Assembly: GCA_037893225.1 (NCBI GenBank)
Contig: JAZGUH010000412.1
Coordinates: 1,736,001-1,800,000, forward strand
Length of the DNA stretch: 64,000 bases
Source of the DNA: Hippasteria phrygiana
Taxonomy: Eukaryota; Echinodermata; Asteroidea; Valvatida; Goniasteridae
Reading direction: 5' to 3'
Shown here piece after piece: positions 45,280-57,500 of this stretch. Position 1 is the stretch's first letter, and the number at the start of each line of letters is the position of its first letter. The notes under the pieces are model-generated. The model did not search any database. It was not told the origin of the DNA and was given only the letters and a program-made list of their open reading frames with translations. The translations under genes were made by a program, and so were the position numbers.

Positions 45280-47304
45280 TTGTGTTTATTGGGAGGGGGC
45301 GTAATCATACATGCAGACTATGTGTTACGATTTTGAGTCAATGTGATGGAACTTTTGTTTCAGGGCCTTGGTTAACCGATTGTTCATTTTGGTTGAACTT
45401 TTTGCTCTTTACAAGATGAAGTGCTTTTTAAATTTTGAGAATAGCAAGAAAGAAAGAACCGGTGTGTGCAGGCAAAATTCAAAGAGTGATCAGTTTATCA
45501 TATTTTTTTGAACATCTCAGGAAATAGCCGCAGTGAGTCAAAATTCGTTTAGGGGGTAGGGAGGGTGGGGGTTGTTAAAGCATGGAGGTAAGGCATCAAC
45601 AAAATCTCTCTTTCCATTCTTTTTCTATTTGTGGGAAAGGTTGGATGAAGAAAGATTCTGTTGAGCAAGGTCTCATTATCGGTTTTTACGTAAGTGACTG
45701 GTCTTGCAGAAATTGTTTCTGTATATTTACGAATAGGTTGGTGGGTATGCCAGCCGTGTGGATGTGTGACTGACCCACCCAAAGCGTAATTTCTTTCTTT
45801 CCTTTTTAAAAATGGAATACGCTTCGAGGGAGTCAGTTTTAGCCACTATTTCTGCAAGATGACAGTCCCGGTATGTGCTGGCTACGTTAGAAGAATAATC
45901 AGTGGATTCTTTGATGGATCATTCCAAGAAGTAGCCGCAGCGAGTCCGAACTTATCTGGGGGAGGGGGGGGGGGAGGATTTGTAAAGGCATCAACAAAAT
46001 CTCTCTTTCCATTCTTTTTCTATTTGTGGGAAAGGTTGGATGAAGAAAGATTCTGTTGAGCAAGGTCTCATTATCGGTTTTTACGTAAGTGACTGGTCTT
46101 GCAGAAATTGTTTCTGTATATTTACGAATAGGTTGGTGGGTATGCCAGCCGTGTGGATGTGTGACTGACCCACCCAAAGCGTAATTTCTTTCTTTCCTTT
46201 TTAAAAATGGAATACGCTTCGAGGGAGTCAGTTTTAGCCACTATTTCTGCAAGATGACAGTCCCGGTATGTGCTGGCTACGTTAGAAGAATAATCAGTGG
46301 ATTCTTTGATGGATCATTCCAAGAAGTAGCCGCAGCGAGTCCGAACTTATCTGGGGGAGGGGGGGGGGGGGGGGGGGGGGGAAAGGATTTGTAAAGGCAT
46401 CAACAAAATCTCTCTTTCCATTCTTTTCTATTTGTGGGAAAGGTTGGATGAAGAAAGATTCTGTTGAGCAAGGTCTCATTATCGGTTTTTACGTAAGTGA
46501 CTGGTCTTGCAGAAATTGTTTTTGTATATTTACGAATAGGTTGGTGGGTATGCCAGCCGTGTGGATGTGTGACTGACCCACCCAAAGCGTAATTTCTTTC
46601 TTTCTTTTTAAAAAAAATGGAATACGCTTCGAGGGAGTCAGTTTTAGCCACTATTTCTGCAAGATGACAGTCCCGGTATGTGCTGGCTACGTTAGAAGAA
46701 CAATAAGTGGATTCTTTGATGGATCATTCTAAGAAGTAGCTGCAGCGAGTCCGAGCTTATCTGGGGGAGGGGGGGGGGGGGGAGGGGGAAGTTTGTAAAG
46801 TCATCATCAACAAAGCCGATCCTCATTCTTCCTTGTTTTTTTCTAAAACAACCACCATAAAACATTGATGGAGTTGGAGGATGAACGACTCTGTTGGTGG
46901 TGCTCTCCTATTTAATAATTTTATATTGGTGACTGGTCTGCAGAAACTGTTTTTGTGTATCTATGTAATTCCGCTGGTTGGTGTGCCAGCCGTGTGGCTG
47001 TACAATCGACTCACCCAGAGCGTGGTTATTAATCATTTCTTATCTGTGGAGCACGCTTCTTGGGAGTCGGTTTATGGCCACTGTTTCTGCAGAGTGTCAG
47101 TCAGCGGGTTAGTTTTGTGGCACTGTCAATACACCAAACGTCCGGGGGCCAATTATTTATGTCTTTCCCAGAGAGCGGGAGTTTCAAAAACTCGTCTCTG
47201 GTCTTGGCCACGCTAGGACATGTTGGCGTAACAACATGTGGCTTCTTGTTTTAATTTACTCAATGACTTATTTTTACCGGTGATAATATGCTGCGCCCCA
47301 TGCT
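45280..47304 (-). repeat. Left terminal block (pseudo-LTR) of the Penelope-like element
   Basis: A ~310-base lead segment is followed by tandem units starting GGCATCAACAAAATCTCTC at 45592, 45988 and 46396, then a diverged last unit from about 46800 to 47304. Each unit ends with GGGGGAGG and a G-run of variable length. The frames inside the units are present in every copy on both strands and look incidental. Confidence 0.8.
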
Positions 47305-47508
47305 TTTCTTTTTTTAGAGAGGGGTAGCAAAACATATTTTCTGTGCTATATTTGCACTTCATCAGTCACCATCTTTTCCATTTTCTTCTTTTTGTATATG
47401 TACGCTCATGATAGTAGAGAAATCTTGCACATTTCAGCCATTCCTTTCAGATGATCGAAGTAAGGGGATTTCGACACTTATTTTATTTTAAGGTTTGAAG
47501 TCCACTGC

Positions 47509-49515
47509 TTACTGATCATTATTTTGTTCTTCTAGTAGTTCTAAAAGGATTTGCACATTCTCCTCATCCAGAATTTTTTCTTGGTCGGATTGTGGAGGTG
47601 TTTTAATCCTAGATTGGACCAAGTCATCTTTAATGTTTTTTTGCCGTTTGTATGCCAAGATGGGTTGGGTTTCGAATATCGCATTCAGATATTCATTTTC
47701 GCTTAATAAATGCCAATGTTTCAACAGGGCTCGTTTGAGAGCTGGGTGTTCTATTTGTGGGTAGTATGGTAGGACGAAAACAAGCGGGATGTTCTTTTCG
47801 TTTTTGTGACGCTTAGAGTTCACGGGAGTCTCGCGTGTTTGAGGAAGGAGGGATAAATCTTCTTTTTTGTATCCGCGTTTTTGAAGTTTGTCTCTGAAGA
47901 ATTTAACCTTATCCTCAAAATCTTCTGAGTGTGTACATATGCGGTTATATCTCGCTGTTTCGCCCTTAATCAACTCGCCAAATACTGACTTAGGGTGTGC
48001 TGAATCTCGAGCCAGATACTGAAATGTGTCCGTCTTTTTGGTAGCTACTCGAGTATCCAGTTTCCCTTCTTTTTTAAAACGTTCGCCTTTGTAGATGACG
48101 AGGTCGAGAAAGGTGACTTGGTGATTTGAGATTTCAGACGTGAACTTCAGCGTTGGGTGAATTGTATTAAGTCTTTGGACAAGTTCATCCGCTTGCTCTT
48201 CGTTACCATCAAATATAATAAGAACATCATCTCTGTATCTCAAGTAGCTCACAATTGAAGGATTGTTGTGTAGAATTCTTTCTTTTTCATATTTGAACAG
48301 GGTTATATCACAGATTTCTGGACTGCATTCGCTTCCCATTGCCACGCCAATTTTCTGTCTAAAGAACTTTCCATTGAATTCAAACATGTTTCGATGCATG
48401 ATGAGTTCTAGGAGACAGCGTGCGTGATCTGTTGTGGGTTTGGGTAATGCGTACAGTTTATCATCGGCCATCTCAAGTGCATCGCAAACTGATTCAATTG
48501 CCTCATCCTGTGGGCAGTTTGTGTACATGGAGACAATATCCATTGTTATTAATAGGCTATTTTGCTTCACCGTCACTTTATTCAGTCTTTCAAGCACATG
48601 CGCGGAATCGCGTGTGTACGTGCTTTGCTGTTTGACAATCGGAAGCAAAAAATAGTCTATATATTTTGATATAGGTTGAGTCGGACCTCCGCAACCACTA
48701 ATAATTGGCCTTCCCACGAACCGTGTTCCCATTGGTGCTTCTTTGTGAACTTTCGGTAGGAGGTAAAGGCCAGGAGTTTTAGTGTCGTGGTTGTTATGGT
48801 TTAGGAACTCAAATGTTTCTTTAGATATGAATCCTTCCACGTGTAGTTTGCGTACGGCTTGAGAGACCAGTTGCGCTGTTTCCCCTGTCAAATCCCTATC
48901 AATCTCTTCATAATGTGGGCCTGATAATTGTCGCATCCCTTCACGTATATAGTCCTGTCTATTCAAAACGCATACACCGCGGCCTTTATCGAATGGTTTA
49001 ATGACTATATCTTGTCTTTTCTTAAGGCCGGTCAGTGCGATGCGTTCTGCTTTAGTCAAATTGGATTGGACATTTTTTATTTTTACTCTGGATAATTCCT
49101 CCAATGTACCTTCAATGTATGATTCTAGATATAAGTTGAAGGTAGGTTGGGGATTCCAAGTTGAGGGAAGTTTGAAAGGATGTGAGCTAACAGATCTTAC
49201 TCTCCCTGCCATTTTGAATCGTAATCTCATCTTTCTAAAGAAAGATTGGGAATGGCGAAGGATGGTAGATCTCTTTGGTTTTTGGGGGGTTGGAATAAAA
49301 TTCAAACCCCTACCCAGTGCAATCAGTTCAATGTATGAGAGCTGAATGTCCGATAGGTTTTTCACATAATGCATATTTTTTTTGGCTTGTAGCTCAAGAG
49401 AGATCGTCCTTGTCATATTTTTCCGCTTTCTGTTGAGTTTGCGGGAACGGACAGATCTTTTCTTGGCTTCGTTCGTTTTGTTGTGTTTTTGGCTTCTATT
49501 AATTCTCCTTGCCAT
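47509..49515 (-). CDS. Penelope-type reverse transcriptase, 668 aa, no GIY-YIG domain seen
   Basis: A very basic N-terminus (residues 1-35) precedes a region with LSYIELIALGRGLNFIPTP (about 58-76), typical of Penelope-like RTs. The RT core has GRPIISGCGGPTQ (about 266-278), SLLITMDIVSMYTN (about 317-330), GVAMGSECSPE and the catalytic YRDD near 426-430, with FLDLVIY after it. A thumb-like part follows (TKKTDTFQYL, then HPKS, GETARYNRI, KRGYKKEDL). The C-terminus reaches the AYKRQKNIKDDLV block that normally precedes the GIY-YIG nuclease, but then ends after an acidic tail. The frame is complete and uninterrupted, so this looks like an intact endonuclease-minus enzyme. The start ATG at 49515 is the first in the frame and lies before a Lys/Arg-rich stretch. 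Confidence 0.8.
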   Translation of the reverse strand: MARRINRSQKHNKTNEAKKRSVRSRKLNRKRKNMTRTISLELQAKKNMHYVKNLSDIQLSYIELIALGRGLNFIPTPQKPKRSTILRHSQSFFRKMRLRFKMAGRVRSVSSHPFKLPSTWNPQPTFNLYLESYIEGTLEELSRVKIKNVQSNLTKAERIALTGLKKRQDIVIKPFDKGRGVCVLNRQDYIREGMRQLSGPHYEEIDRDLTGETAQLVSQAVRKLHVEGFISKETFEFLNHNNHDTKTPGLYLLPKVHKEAPMGTRFVGRPIISGCGGPTQPISKYIDYFLLPIVKQQSTYTRDSAHVLERLNKVTVKQNSLLITMDIVSMYTNCPQDEAIESVCDALEMADDKLYALPKPTTDHARCLLELIMHRNMFEFNGKFFRQKIGVAMGSECSPEICDITLFKYEKERILHNNPSIVSYLRYRDDVLIIFDGNEEQADELVQRLNTIHPTLKFTSEISNHQVTFLDLVIYKGERFKKEGKLDTRVATKKTDTFQYLARDSAHPKSVFGELIKGETARYNRICTHSEDFEDKVKFFRDKLQKRGYKKEDLSLLPQTRETPVNSKRHKNEKNIPLVFVLPYYPQIEHPALKRALLKHWHLLSENEYLNAIFETQPILAYKRQKNIKDDLVQSRIKTPPQSDQEKILDEENVQILLELLEEQNNDQ

Positions 49516-49669
49516 ACTCGAGCAGACTCAATTTATTATGCAGTTTGTATTTTGCTCTTTGAGATCTGCCAGAGTACGTGGAGTTTCTGGTTAGTGTGGC
49601 ATTCGTGTTGCGACTTCTTAGTGTAGGTCAGGCCCTTGTGGTATTTATCGTGCATGCGCACTGTGTTAT

Positions 49670-49760
49670 ACGGTCACGGACACTACACACAGAAGATATG
49701 TGACTGTGTGGGTGGGTGGGTGGGTGGGGGGGGGGGGGGGGAGGTTGGGGGGGGGGGGAG
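49670..49760. repeat. GTGGG / G-run low-complexity tract
   Basis: GTGGGTGGG repeats followed by two long G-runs lie just upstream of the RT frame. They may hinder polymerases and are prone to length errors. Confidence 0.85.
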
Positions 49761-50073
49761 ATACAGGATATGTGTATACATCAGCAACGTTGGTGTGGCT
49801 ATAGATTTCAATAGCCATCAGAGCATGTATTATTTTACATGTAGGTCATGTACATGTATTATTGATATACCGTAGGTGTCGAGTCAGGAGTCGCCGTTCT
49901 TTTTGTTAGGTTGTTTTCATAGGTTGTTTTAATCCTATGTATACAAGGAAGCTAGATCCTGACTGACACTTTTTTGTTGTGGAGTGGGAAAGAAATTGGA
50001 AAAGTGACTATAGGTTAAGCTTTTAGCTATCATAGATGCTCTCTGATTGATAATTGGACAGGTATACCATGTA

Positions 50074-50690
50074 TGTGTTTAGGCCTCAGAAAGAAGAGTG
50101 TCAGTTTTCAAGTTTTGCAGGAAACCAAGGGAGAGTTAGGGCGGGTGGAAGGAAAGTGAAAATAGGATGAGAAGAGATTAAAGAATGAGAATTTATAGAT
50201 TATATTTGGTTACGGCATGACATTTCTGATCTCTTCTTTGAGGTTTTGGTGGCTCTGAACAGAGCCATATCATACCTGTGTTTAGGCCTCAAAAAGAAGA
50301 GTGACAGTTGTCAAATTCTGCAGCAAACCAAGGGAGAGTTAGGGCGGATGGACAGAAAGTGAAGATAGGATGGGAAAAGATTTAAAGAATAAGAATTTAT
50401 AGATTATATTTGGTTACGGCATGACATTTTTGACTTCTTCTTTGAGGTTTTGGTGGCTCTGAAAAGAGCCATATCATACATGTGTTTTAGGCCTCAAAAA
50501 GAAGAGTGTCAGTTGTCAAATTCTGCAGGAAACCAAGTGAGAGTTAAGGCGGGTGGAGAGAAAGTGAAGACAGGATAGGAACAGGATTAAAGAATGAAAT
50601 TTATAGATTTTATTTGGTTACGGCATGAAATTTCTGAACTCTTTTTTGAGGATATGGTGGCTCTGAAAAGAGCCGTTTGTTTTGTAGTAC
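50074..50690 (-). repeat. Three tandem ~204-base units between ORF1 and RT
   Basis: TGTGTTT(T)AGGCCTCA marks unit starts at 50074, 50277 and 50481. Each unit ends GGTGGCTCTGAA(C/A)AGAGCC, a small hairpin. The units lie within the ~1.2 kb between the two element ORFs and could be a regulatory or translation-control region. That is an inference. Confidence 0.85.
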
Positions 50691-50697
50691 GCCGGAA

Positions 50698-51333
50698 CTA
50701 CCTGCGCCACCCGCTCCGTGACCTGGGGACTAGGCCTGCTTTTTGCTCTGCAGCGTCAGCGATGATATGTAGCACTCGCTGGGCCCTTCGTTTCTCCATC
50801 CCGTCCTGAATTTTGGTGTCTATCAAGCTTACACCCGCCGTTCTTGCCTGCGCTAGTTGATACTCATACGTGGCGAGCTTCGACTGGTATTGTCTAAGAG
50901 TAAGACGGCCCAATTCCAGAGTGCACTCCGCCAATGTTTTGTTCCACGAGATGATCATCTCGGGAGGGCAGGAGGTACCCAGAGGAAGGGCGGGGATATT
51001 TTTCTTTACTCTGAAACAGTCGGGGGCTTCGCCACGGGTGAGGCTCTCTTCTAGTGAGACTGCCTGCCGCCGGACCCGATTTCTCAGGCCGGCTAAGCGG
51101 ACAATCTCTACCTTAGCGCGGTGGACAACGTTTTTGGCGACAGGTGTAAGCTTAATAAGCCCGTTTTGGTTTCTTCGACGGGGTGGAGGGGAGGGTTGCC
51201 GTTGAGCTGACGGGAGTTCGTCGTCGCTGTCGCTGAAGAGCATCAGGTTCTCACCGACTGCATGTTCTCTTGAGCCGGGAGTGGGCGGGCAGATTAGTTC
51301 TAGCAACTCTTCTTGGCTGTCCATTCTTATCAT
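50698..51333 (-). CDS. ORF1 of the Penelope-like element, 211 aa, function unknown
   Basis: The N-terminus is acidic with a DSDDE cluster (about 35-39) and a proline/arginine tract (about 45-55). The middle and C-terminal parts are basic and helix-rich with regularly spaced Leu/Ala (LRQYQSKLATYEYQLAQA), suggesting a coiled coil, and end in a Arg-rich tail. I do not recognise the family. Its position upstream of the RT frame, on the same strand and inside the terminal blocks, suggests a nucleic-acid-binding or structural ORF1 of the same element. The ATG at 51333 is the first in the frame. A second Met three residues later is equally possible. Confidence 0.55.
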   Translation of the reverse strand: MIRMDSQEELLELICPPTPGSREHAVGENLMLFSDSDDELPSAQRQPSPPPRRRNQNGLIKLTPVAKNVVHRAKVEIVRLAGLRNRVRRQAVSLEESLTRGEAPDCFRVKKNIPALPLGTSCPPEMIISWNKTLAECTLELGRLTLRQYQSKLATYEYQLAQARTAGVSLIDTKIQDGMEKRRAQRVLHIIADAAEQKAGLVPRSRSGWRR

Positions 51334-51642
51334 CAGGAGCTTGTTCTGGGATATGGAGCTCAGCTACTCAGGCTATCGTATTTGTACCCGTTTTCTGGTT
51401 GTTTGTTTTTTGGCAAAACATGTTCGGTGTACGATACGCACAGAGTATTGCACTCGGTTGATGAATAATCATGGTGTGCAAGGCCGTTAGACTTGTATCG
51501 GTCCCAGTCTACATTTGACTCAATTACGTAGTGATAATTCGTGTGTGTCAACATGGATCATTTGGAGCCGGGGATGGTCGTCTCCAAAGATACAAATGCA
51601 CGCCCCCTCGACCGCCGACTGGGTGGTCGGGGTAGGTTATCA

Positions 51643-52776
51643 TTGTGTTTATTGGGAGGGGGCGTAATCATACATGCAGACTATGTGTTACGATTTTGAG
51701 TCAATGTGATGGAACTTTTGTTTCAGGGCCTTGGTTAACCGATTGTTCATTTTGGTTGAACTTTTTGCTCTTTACAAGATGAAGTGCTTTTTAAATTTTG
51801 AGAATAGCAAGAAAGAAAGAACCGGTGTGTGCAGGCAAAATTCAAAGAGTGATCAGTTTATCATATTTTTTTGAACATCTCAGGAAATAGCCGCAGTGAG
51901 TCAAAATTCGTTTAGGGGGTAGGGAGGGTGGGGGTTGTTAAAGCATGGAGGTAAGGCATCAACAAAATCTCTCTTTCCATTCTTTTTCTATTTGTGGGAA
52001 AGGTTGGATGAAGAAAGATTCTGTTGAGCAAGGTCTCATTATCGGTTTTTACGTAAGTGACTGGTCTTGCAGAAATTGTTTCTGTATATTTACGAATAGG
52101 TTGGTGGGTATGCCAGCCGTGTGGATGTGTGACTGACCCACCCAAAGCGTAATTTCTTTCTTTCCTTTTTAAAAATGGAATACGCTTCGAGGGAGTCAGT
52201 TTTAGCCACTATTTCTGCAAGATGACAGTCCCGGTATGTGCTGGCTACGTTAGAAGAATAATCAGTGGATTCTTTGATGGATCATTCCAAGAAGTAGCCG
52301 CAGCGAGTCCGAACTTATCTGGGGGAGGGGGGGGGGGGGGAGGATTTGTAAAGGCATCAACAAAATCTCTCTTTCCATTCTTTTTCTATTTGTGGGAAAG
52401 GTTGGATGAAGAAAGATTCTGTTGAGCAAGGTCTCATTATCGGTTTTTACGTAAGTGACTGGTCTTGCAGAAATTGTTTCTGTATATTTACGAATAGGTT
52501 GGTGGGTATGCCAGCCGTGTGGATGTGTGACTGACCCACCCAAAGCGTAATTTCTTTCTTTCCTTTTTAAAAATGGAATACGCTTCGAGGGAGTCAGTTT
52601 TAGCCACTATTTCTGCAAGATGACAGTCCCGGTATGTGCTGGCTACGTTAGAAGAATAATCAGTGGATTCTTTGATGGATCATTCCAAGAAGTAGCCGCA
52701 GCGAGTCCGAACTTATCTGGGGGAGGGGGGGGGGGGGAGGATTTGTAAAGGCATCAACAAAATCTCTCTTTCCATT
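51643..52776 (-). repeat. Right terminal block (pseudo-LTR), part before the LTR insertion
   Basis: It copies 45280-45590 and then tandem units starting at 51955, 52352 and 52751. The last unit is cut at 52776 by the LTR element and resumes at 62393. Confidence 0.85.
52773..52776. repeat. Target-site duplication CATT (left)
   Basis: It is repeated at 62393-62396. Uninterrupted sister units read TTTCCATTCTTTTT at the same place, confirming the empty site. Confidence 0.85.
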
Positions 52777-54278
52777 TGTTGCCCCCCCCAGGTGATGGAA
52801 AACACATCACCTCAGGAGGTACATTAAAGGGGGTTGATCCCAGAAACTCTGTACAAATGAAAAGACAAATGGAGACACTGGTGAGCTGGCTGAAATCACT
52901 GTGGACTGTATTGCATCTGGGATCAGAATCCCATATTCTCAAATATCACAAGCACAAGAACTAAAACTAAAAATATACTCTAACTTCATTCATAACCAGT
53001 ACATGTACCAGTAATCAGTTGGTAAAACACCAACTCAGCAATCAAAAATACCATTCTGTTACACAAATCTAGTAAATACATATCTGCAATAATACAATAC
53101 CATACAATATTCAAGAACAATTGTTCAGTCAGGAGACTCTCCCTAATAATCAAATACACTTTTATCATCACTTATGTACATGTACTTCAGGATACTAGAC
53201 TTGCCAAGTCACTGACTGTTTATCTTCTGGTACCTGTCCTCTAGTGCACTGACCCTTATTAGTTATGCATGACTGATTTTGACCATGCTGCCCAGACACA
53301 TGGCTCAGGCCTCTCTTGCATCATGTCCCTAGACAAAGGAAACTGTATTCTATACATGTACATGTACACTGTACAATGGTGGCCTTAGTAAAACTACACT
53401 TGGACCTACCTTGCCACAACTATTACATAAAAAGGGCAATCAAATATCAGTAGAGACCTAAATCTTAGCAAACACTTAGTTAATGTCTCTACTTCTCCGA
53501 ATTTAGATAATACAATCAAAATCCATCCAAAACCAGTTCTTAGCAGTGGCCTGAACTTTAGACTAATAAAGTAGATTCAGAAAGGGCATGAAGAAGGAGA
53601 GAGAGGGGTAAGAAAAGTGGGAGAAGGAGAAGGATAAGGGTAAGTTCAGGAGCAAGTGGAAATTCAGAATAAGAAAGTGGAAGTTCAGAATAAGAATAGA
53701 AAGAAAGGCCAAATCAATAAACATCACTGCCAATGCATCTATGTACACATGCTATATTTCTATAAGAGGGATAACTTTGAGTTGAGAGAACTAAATGTTC
53801 TTTGTTCTCTGGCATGCTCTGCCCAGGTGCTTTGTTCGACCATGGGTTCGACACAAAGAAACTCAAAGTTATGAAAAGTAAATAGCTACCAATTAACCCT
53901 TAAATCTTAACATAGGACACACACATCTATAACCTTTTAAATACAGTAAAAGCCACATCCTAAGTTCAATCAGAAAATAGAAGAAATACAACATACCTGT
54001 ACAAATGAAAAGACAAATGGAGACACTGGTGAGCTGGCTGAAATCACTGTGGACTGTATTGCATCTGGGATCAGAATGACCACCAGAACAAAGGTACCTG
54101 GTCAGCCCCAGTGTCTCTGCAGGCTGTTGCACAACATGTGACTCTTGTCTACGGCTGTTTCATGTGGCTCAAATCCTTACACATGAAATAGTCACATTGC
54201 AATAAACAGTGGTTAATGAATATTCAAAAAAATGGGGGGGGGGGGGGGGGTGTCCATCTACCAGATGGGTCCTCTACA
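52777..54278 (-). repeat. 3' LTR (1502 bases)
   Basis: On the plus strand it starts TGTTGCCCCCC and ends CCTCTACA. It has 8 Cs where the other LTR has 9 and a different G-run length near 54232-54250. The two substitutions seen are at about 53004 and 53262. Confidence 0.95.
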
Positions 54279-54287
54279 CTCTCCCCT
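54279..54287 (-). promoter_or_regulatory. Polypurine tract
   Basis: AGGGGAGAG on the minus strand directly abuts the 3' LTR and would prime plus-strand DNA synthesis. Confidence 0.75.
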
Positions 54288-54550
54288 GGAAAATTTAATG
54301 TTGTCCGCAACATTAATCCGAACCTAAAATTTGTATACAAATATCTAAAAGTGGAAAACAAACAATATCTTAGAAACACCAAAAATGCATCAAAGTCAAA
54401 TCTGTTCTGCGTAGAGGTACTTGTTCCACGAGAACTCTGATAGGGTTAAATTGCCAAAACATGTACAAAATAGGCATTTCAAGCCACAAAGAAATCACGC
54501 TTTCATGTACAAACAGTTCAATAGAAATGTCTCTGTTTTCTGGCATCCTC

Positions 54551-57500
54551 TCACTGAAGGTTGGAGCCATGGTCACTGTGGTTGCATCTGCATCCACCAG
54601 GGTTACACCAGGGCATCGGCACAGGGGTAGGCCATGGCATCGAGTTTTGTGGCCACATCAGGCTAGGGGCAGGTGCTGTCATCAGAGGATGGGGCCACGA
54701 CATCAATGGGTGTGGGAAAGGAGCGCAATTCCCCATGTTGATGGTGTTCACCCCTCCTTGCTCCTGCTGTGACTCACCTAATTGTTGATAGGTCAACCAC
54801 TGTGGTGGCTGCCGTCGTCTCGTCGGATAACTCCGACATTCTTCTGTAGGTGCTGGGCCAGCGTTTGCAGTAGTAGGAATGTTTCGATCAGGGGTGTTGA
54901 CCGACTCGGGGGCAGTAGCTGGCTCAGGGGCTTGGGCTGCTGGCTGAGGGGCATCGGCTGCTGGCTGAGGGGCATCGGCTGGAACAGGGTCGTCACCTGG
55001 AACAGGGGCTTCAGCTGGAACAGGGGCGTCAGCTGGAACAGGGGCGTCAGCTGGAACAGGGTCGTCACCTGGAACAGGGGCTTCAGCTGGAACAGGGGCG
55101 TCAGCTGGAACGGGGGCGTCGGCTGGAACGGGGGCGTCGGCTGGAATGGGGGCGTCGGCTGGACCAGGAACAACACACTGGCTATCTATGGCACCCTCCT
55201 TCCTCCAGTTACCAGCAGGGATGAACTCTTTGGCTTTAAGGTTCAGTGGTCTGGTGGGTCGTTGTCTCCTTGGGGCTGGAACTGGGGGTGCTCTCTCTAA
55301 AGGCAGCTGTTGGGGTGTACCAATCTGAACCAGATATTCGTCATCAGAGCTACTGTATAGGTCCTCTTCTGGCCTGGTACCTTGGGAAACTTGCCTTCGT
55401 GTACGGGGGGCTGGTCGGGGTGGAGGCTTTATCGGTGCAATAAACTCTTCTCTGGTAAGGTGGTTGCATGGCAACAACAGGTTTCTGTGAAGTGTCCTCC
55501 TCCTGCCCTTTCCACTCTCAGGGACCAGTTCATATACAGGGGAGTTATCGCCTAGCCGTTTCACCACGGTATGGACTTCACTCTCCCAGTACGCTCGTAA
55601 CTTGCCTGGTCCCCCGGTTTCGTTGAGGTTTCTTATCAGAACTCTGTCACCTGGTTGGAGAACACTGCTGTGCACCTTTCGATCATGTTGGTTTTTACTT
55701 CGGGCCGAGGACTTAGCTGCATTCTGTCGTGCCAACTCGTATGCTTCTTCCATCTGCCTCTTCCATCGCTGACTGTACTCCTGGTGGTCCTTCAGGTGTT
55801 CCGTTGTCTGCTGCAAACCAAATGCCAGATCAATAGGGAGGCGTGGCTGGCGGCCATACAGAAGAAAGAAGGGCGAAAAGCCCACTGCATCGGATCGGGT
55901 GCAATTATATGCATGGACCATCTTGTTCACCGAATCTTTCCAGTGCGATTTGTCCTTTTCTGGTAGGGTGCGCAGCATTCCCAGTAGGGTACGGTTAAAC
56001 CGCTCAACCTGGCCATTTCCCTGTGGGTGATAGGGAGTTGTCCTCGACGGGGTAATGCCGCTAAGCCTCTGAAGCCTCTGAAACAGCTGGTTTTCAAACT
56101 CCCTCCCCTGGTCATGGTGGAGTTTGTGGGGGAATCCAAACCTCAGGACAAAATCATTGAAAATCTTGTCAGCAGCGGTCTTGCCTGACTTGTTAGTTGT
56201 CGGGTATGCTTGGGCAAACCTCGTAAAGTGGTCCATTACCACCAGGATATACTCATATCCTCCAATATCTTTCTCGAGGTGAACAAAGTCGATGGAGACC
56301 ATCTCAAACGGTGCCGTCGTCACAATACTGTGAAGGGGTTCTCTGGTCTGGCGGTTTGGTTTCCGCTGCTGCAAGCATCTGCAGACATTGGTGACAAAGT
56401 GCTCGATGTCTCTTTGCATGTGGGGCCAATAGAAGCGATCTCGTGCTAGGTGAACGACGCGTTCAGCCCCAAGGTGGCCCATCTCTTCATGTAGCTCCCT
56501 ATAGACCAAGCGATGGTACTTACGAGGAAGGACAAGTTGGGACCTTTCACCTGATCTACGGCATAACACTCCGTCTTTGTCAACACTCAGCTTGCACCAG
56601 TCACGAAGGAGAATATTGGTGTCTGGGTGTTCTCCCGCCCGATCTTGCCTATCTGGCCGCCGTCCACTACCAACAATTAGACGGAGAACAGGGCCAATGA
56701 TGCTATCAGCTTGCTGGGCTGTCTTCAGCTCTTCTTTACCAATTTGCTGGGTCGATACTGTCTTATCATCAGGGCAAGATGTGTCGGTTGTAATCGCCGT
56801 TACCCAGGGGCAGAAGACAGATTTTCTCGCTGTGATTACCTGGGCTGCTGCGCCAATGTGATCAGTAGTTACCTCCCTTGTACACTGAGCCATGTACTCG
56901 TCGATATTCAGGGGGATCCGAGACAGTACATCTGCGTCAGCGTTGTTACGTCCCGGGCGGTACTTTATCTTGAAGTTAAAATCGGCAAGTTCTGCTACCC
57001 ACCGGTGTCCTGTTGCATTGAGTTTGGCCGAAGTGAGGATGTAGGTGAGCGGATTATTGTCGGTGTACACTGTGAAGCTCGGTGCATAGTATAGGTAGTC
57101 CCTAAACTTCTCGGTAACCGCCCACTTCAACGCCAGGAACTCAAGCTTACCGGAATGAAGATGGTAGTTCTTTTCTGCAGGACTGAGAGTACGGGAACCA
57201 TACCCAATGACCCGTTTCTTGCCGTCTTGTTCCTGGTAGAGTACTGCTCCCAATCCCTCATGGGAGGCGTCGGTATGCAGGATAAATGGCTTCTCGTGGT
57301 CTGGAAAACCCATTACTGGAGGGCATGTCAGACATCTCAGCAGGCGATCTAGAACTGACTGATGGTTGTCTAACCAGGTGATTGGTTGCCGTGACGAGAC
57401 TTGTGCTGCATTCTTTTTCCCTGCAGTTCCCCTGGATGGTTTTTGTGGTTTCTCCTTGCCCTTTGGAGATGGATCATCTGGGTCTGGTTTTCGTAGCAGC

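Noticed and set aside
45549..46177. Recurring short frames (MGGSVTHPHGWHTH-type) in the ~400-base units
   Set aside because: They recur only because the units recur, run into G-runs, and have overlapping frames on the other strand. No domain was recognised.
45280..52776. Hammerhead ribozyme in the Penelope-like terminal blocks
   Set aside because: Such ribozymes are known from Penelope-like elements, but I found no CTGATGA...GAAA core on either strand of the blocks by eye. A covariance search would be decisive.
54793..55176. Minus-strand 127-codon frame rich in Pro/Phe/Gln
   Set aside because: It is an alternative frame of the same 18-base array, inside pol. There is no independent support.
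54782..55300. Plus-strand 172-codon frame rich in W-N-R-G repeats
   Set aside because: It is the antisense shadow of the 18-base repeat in the Pol tail. The minus-strand frame has all domain evidence.
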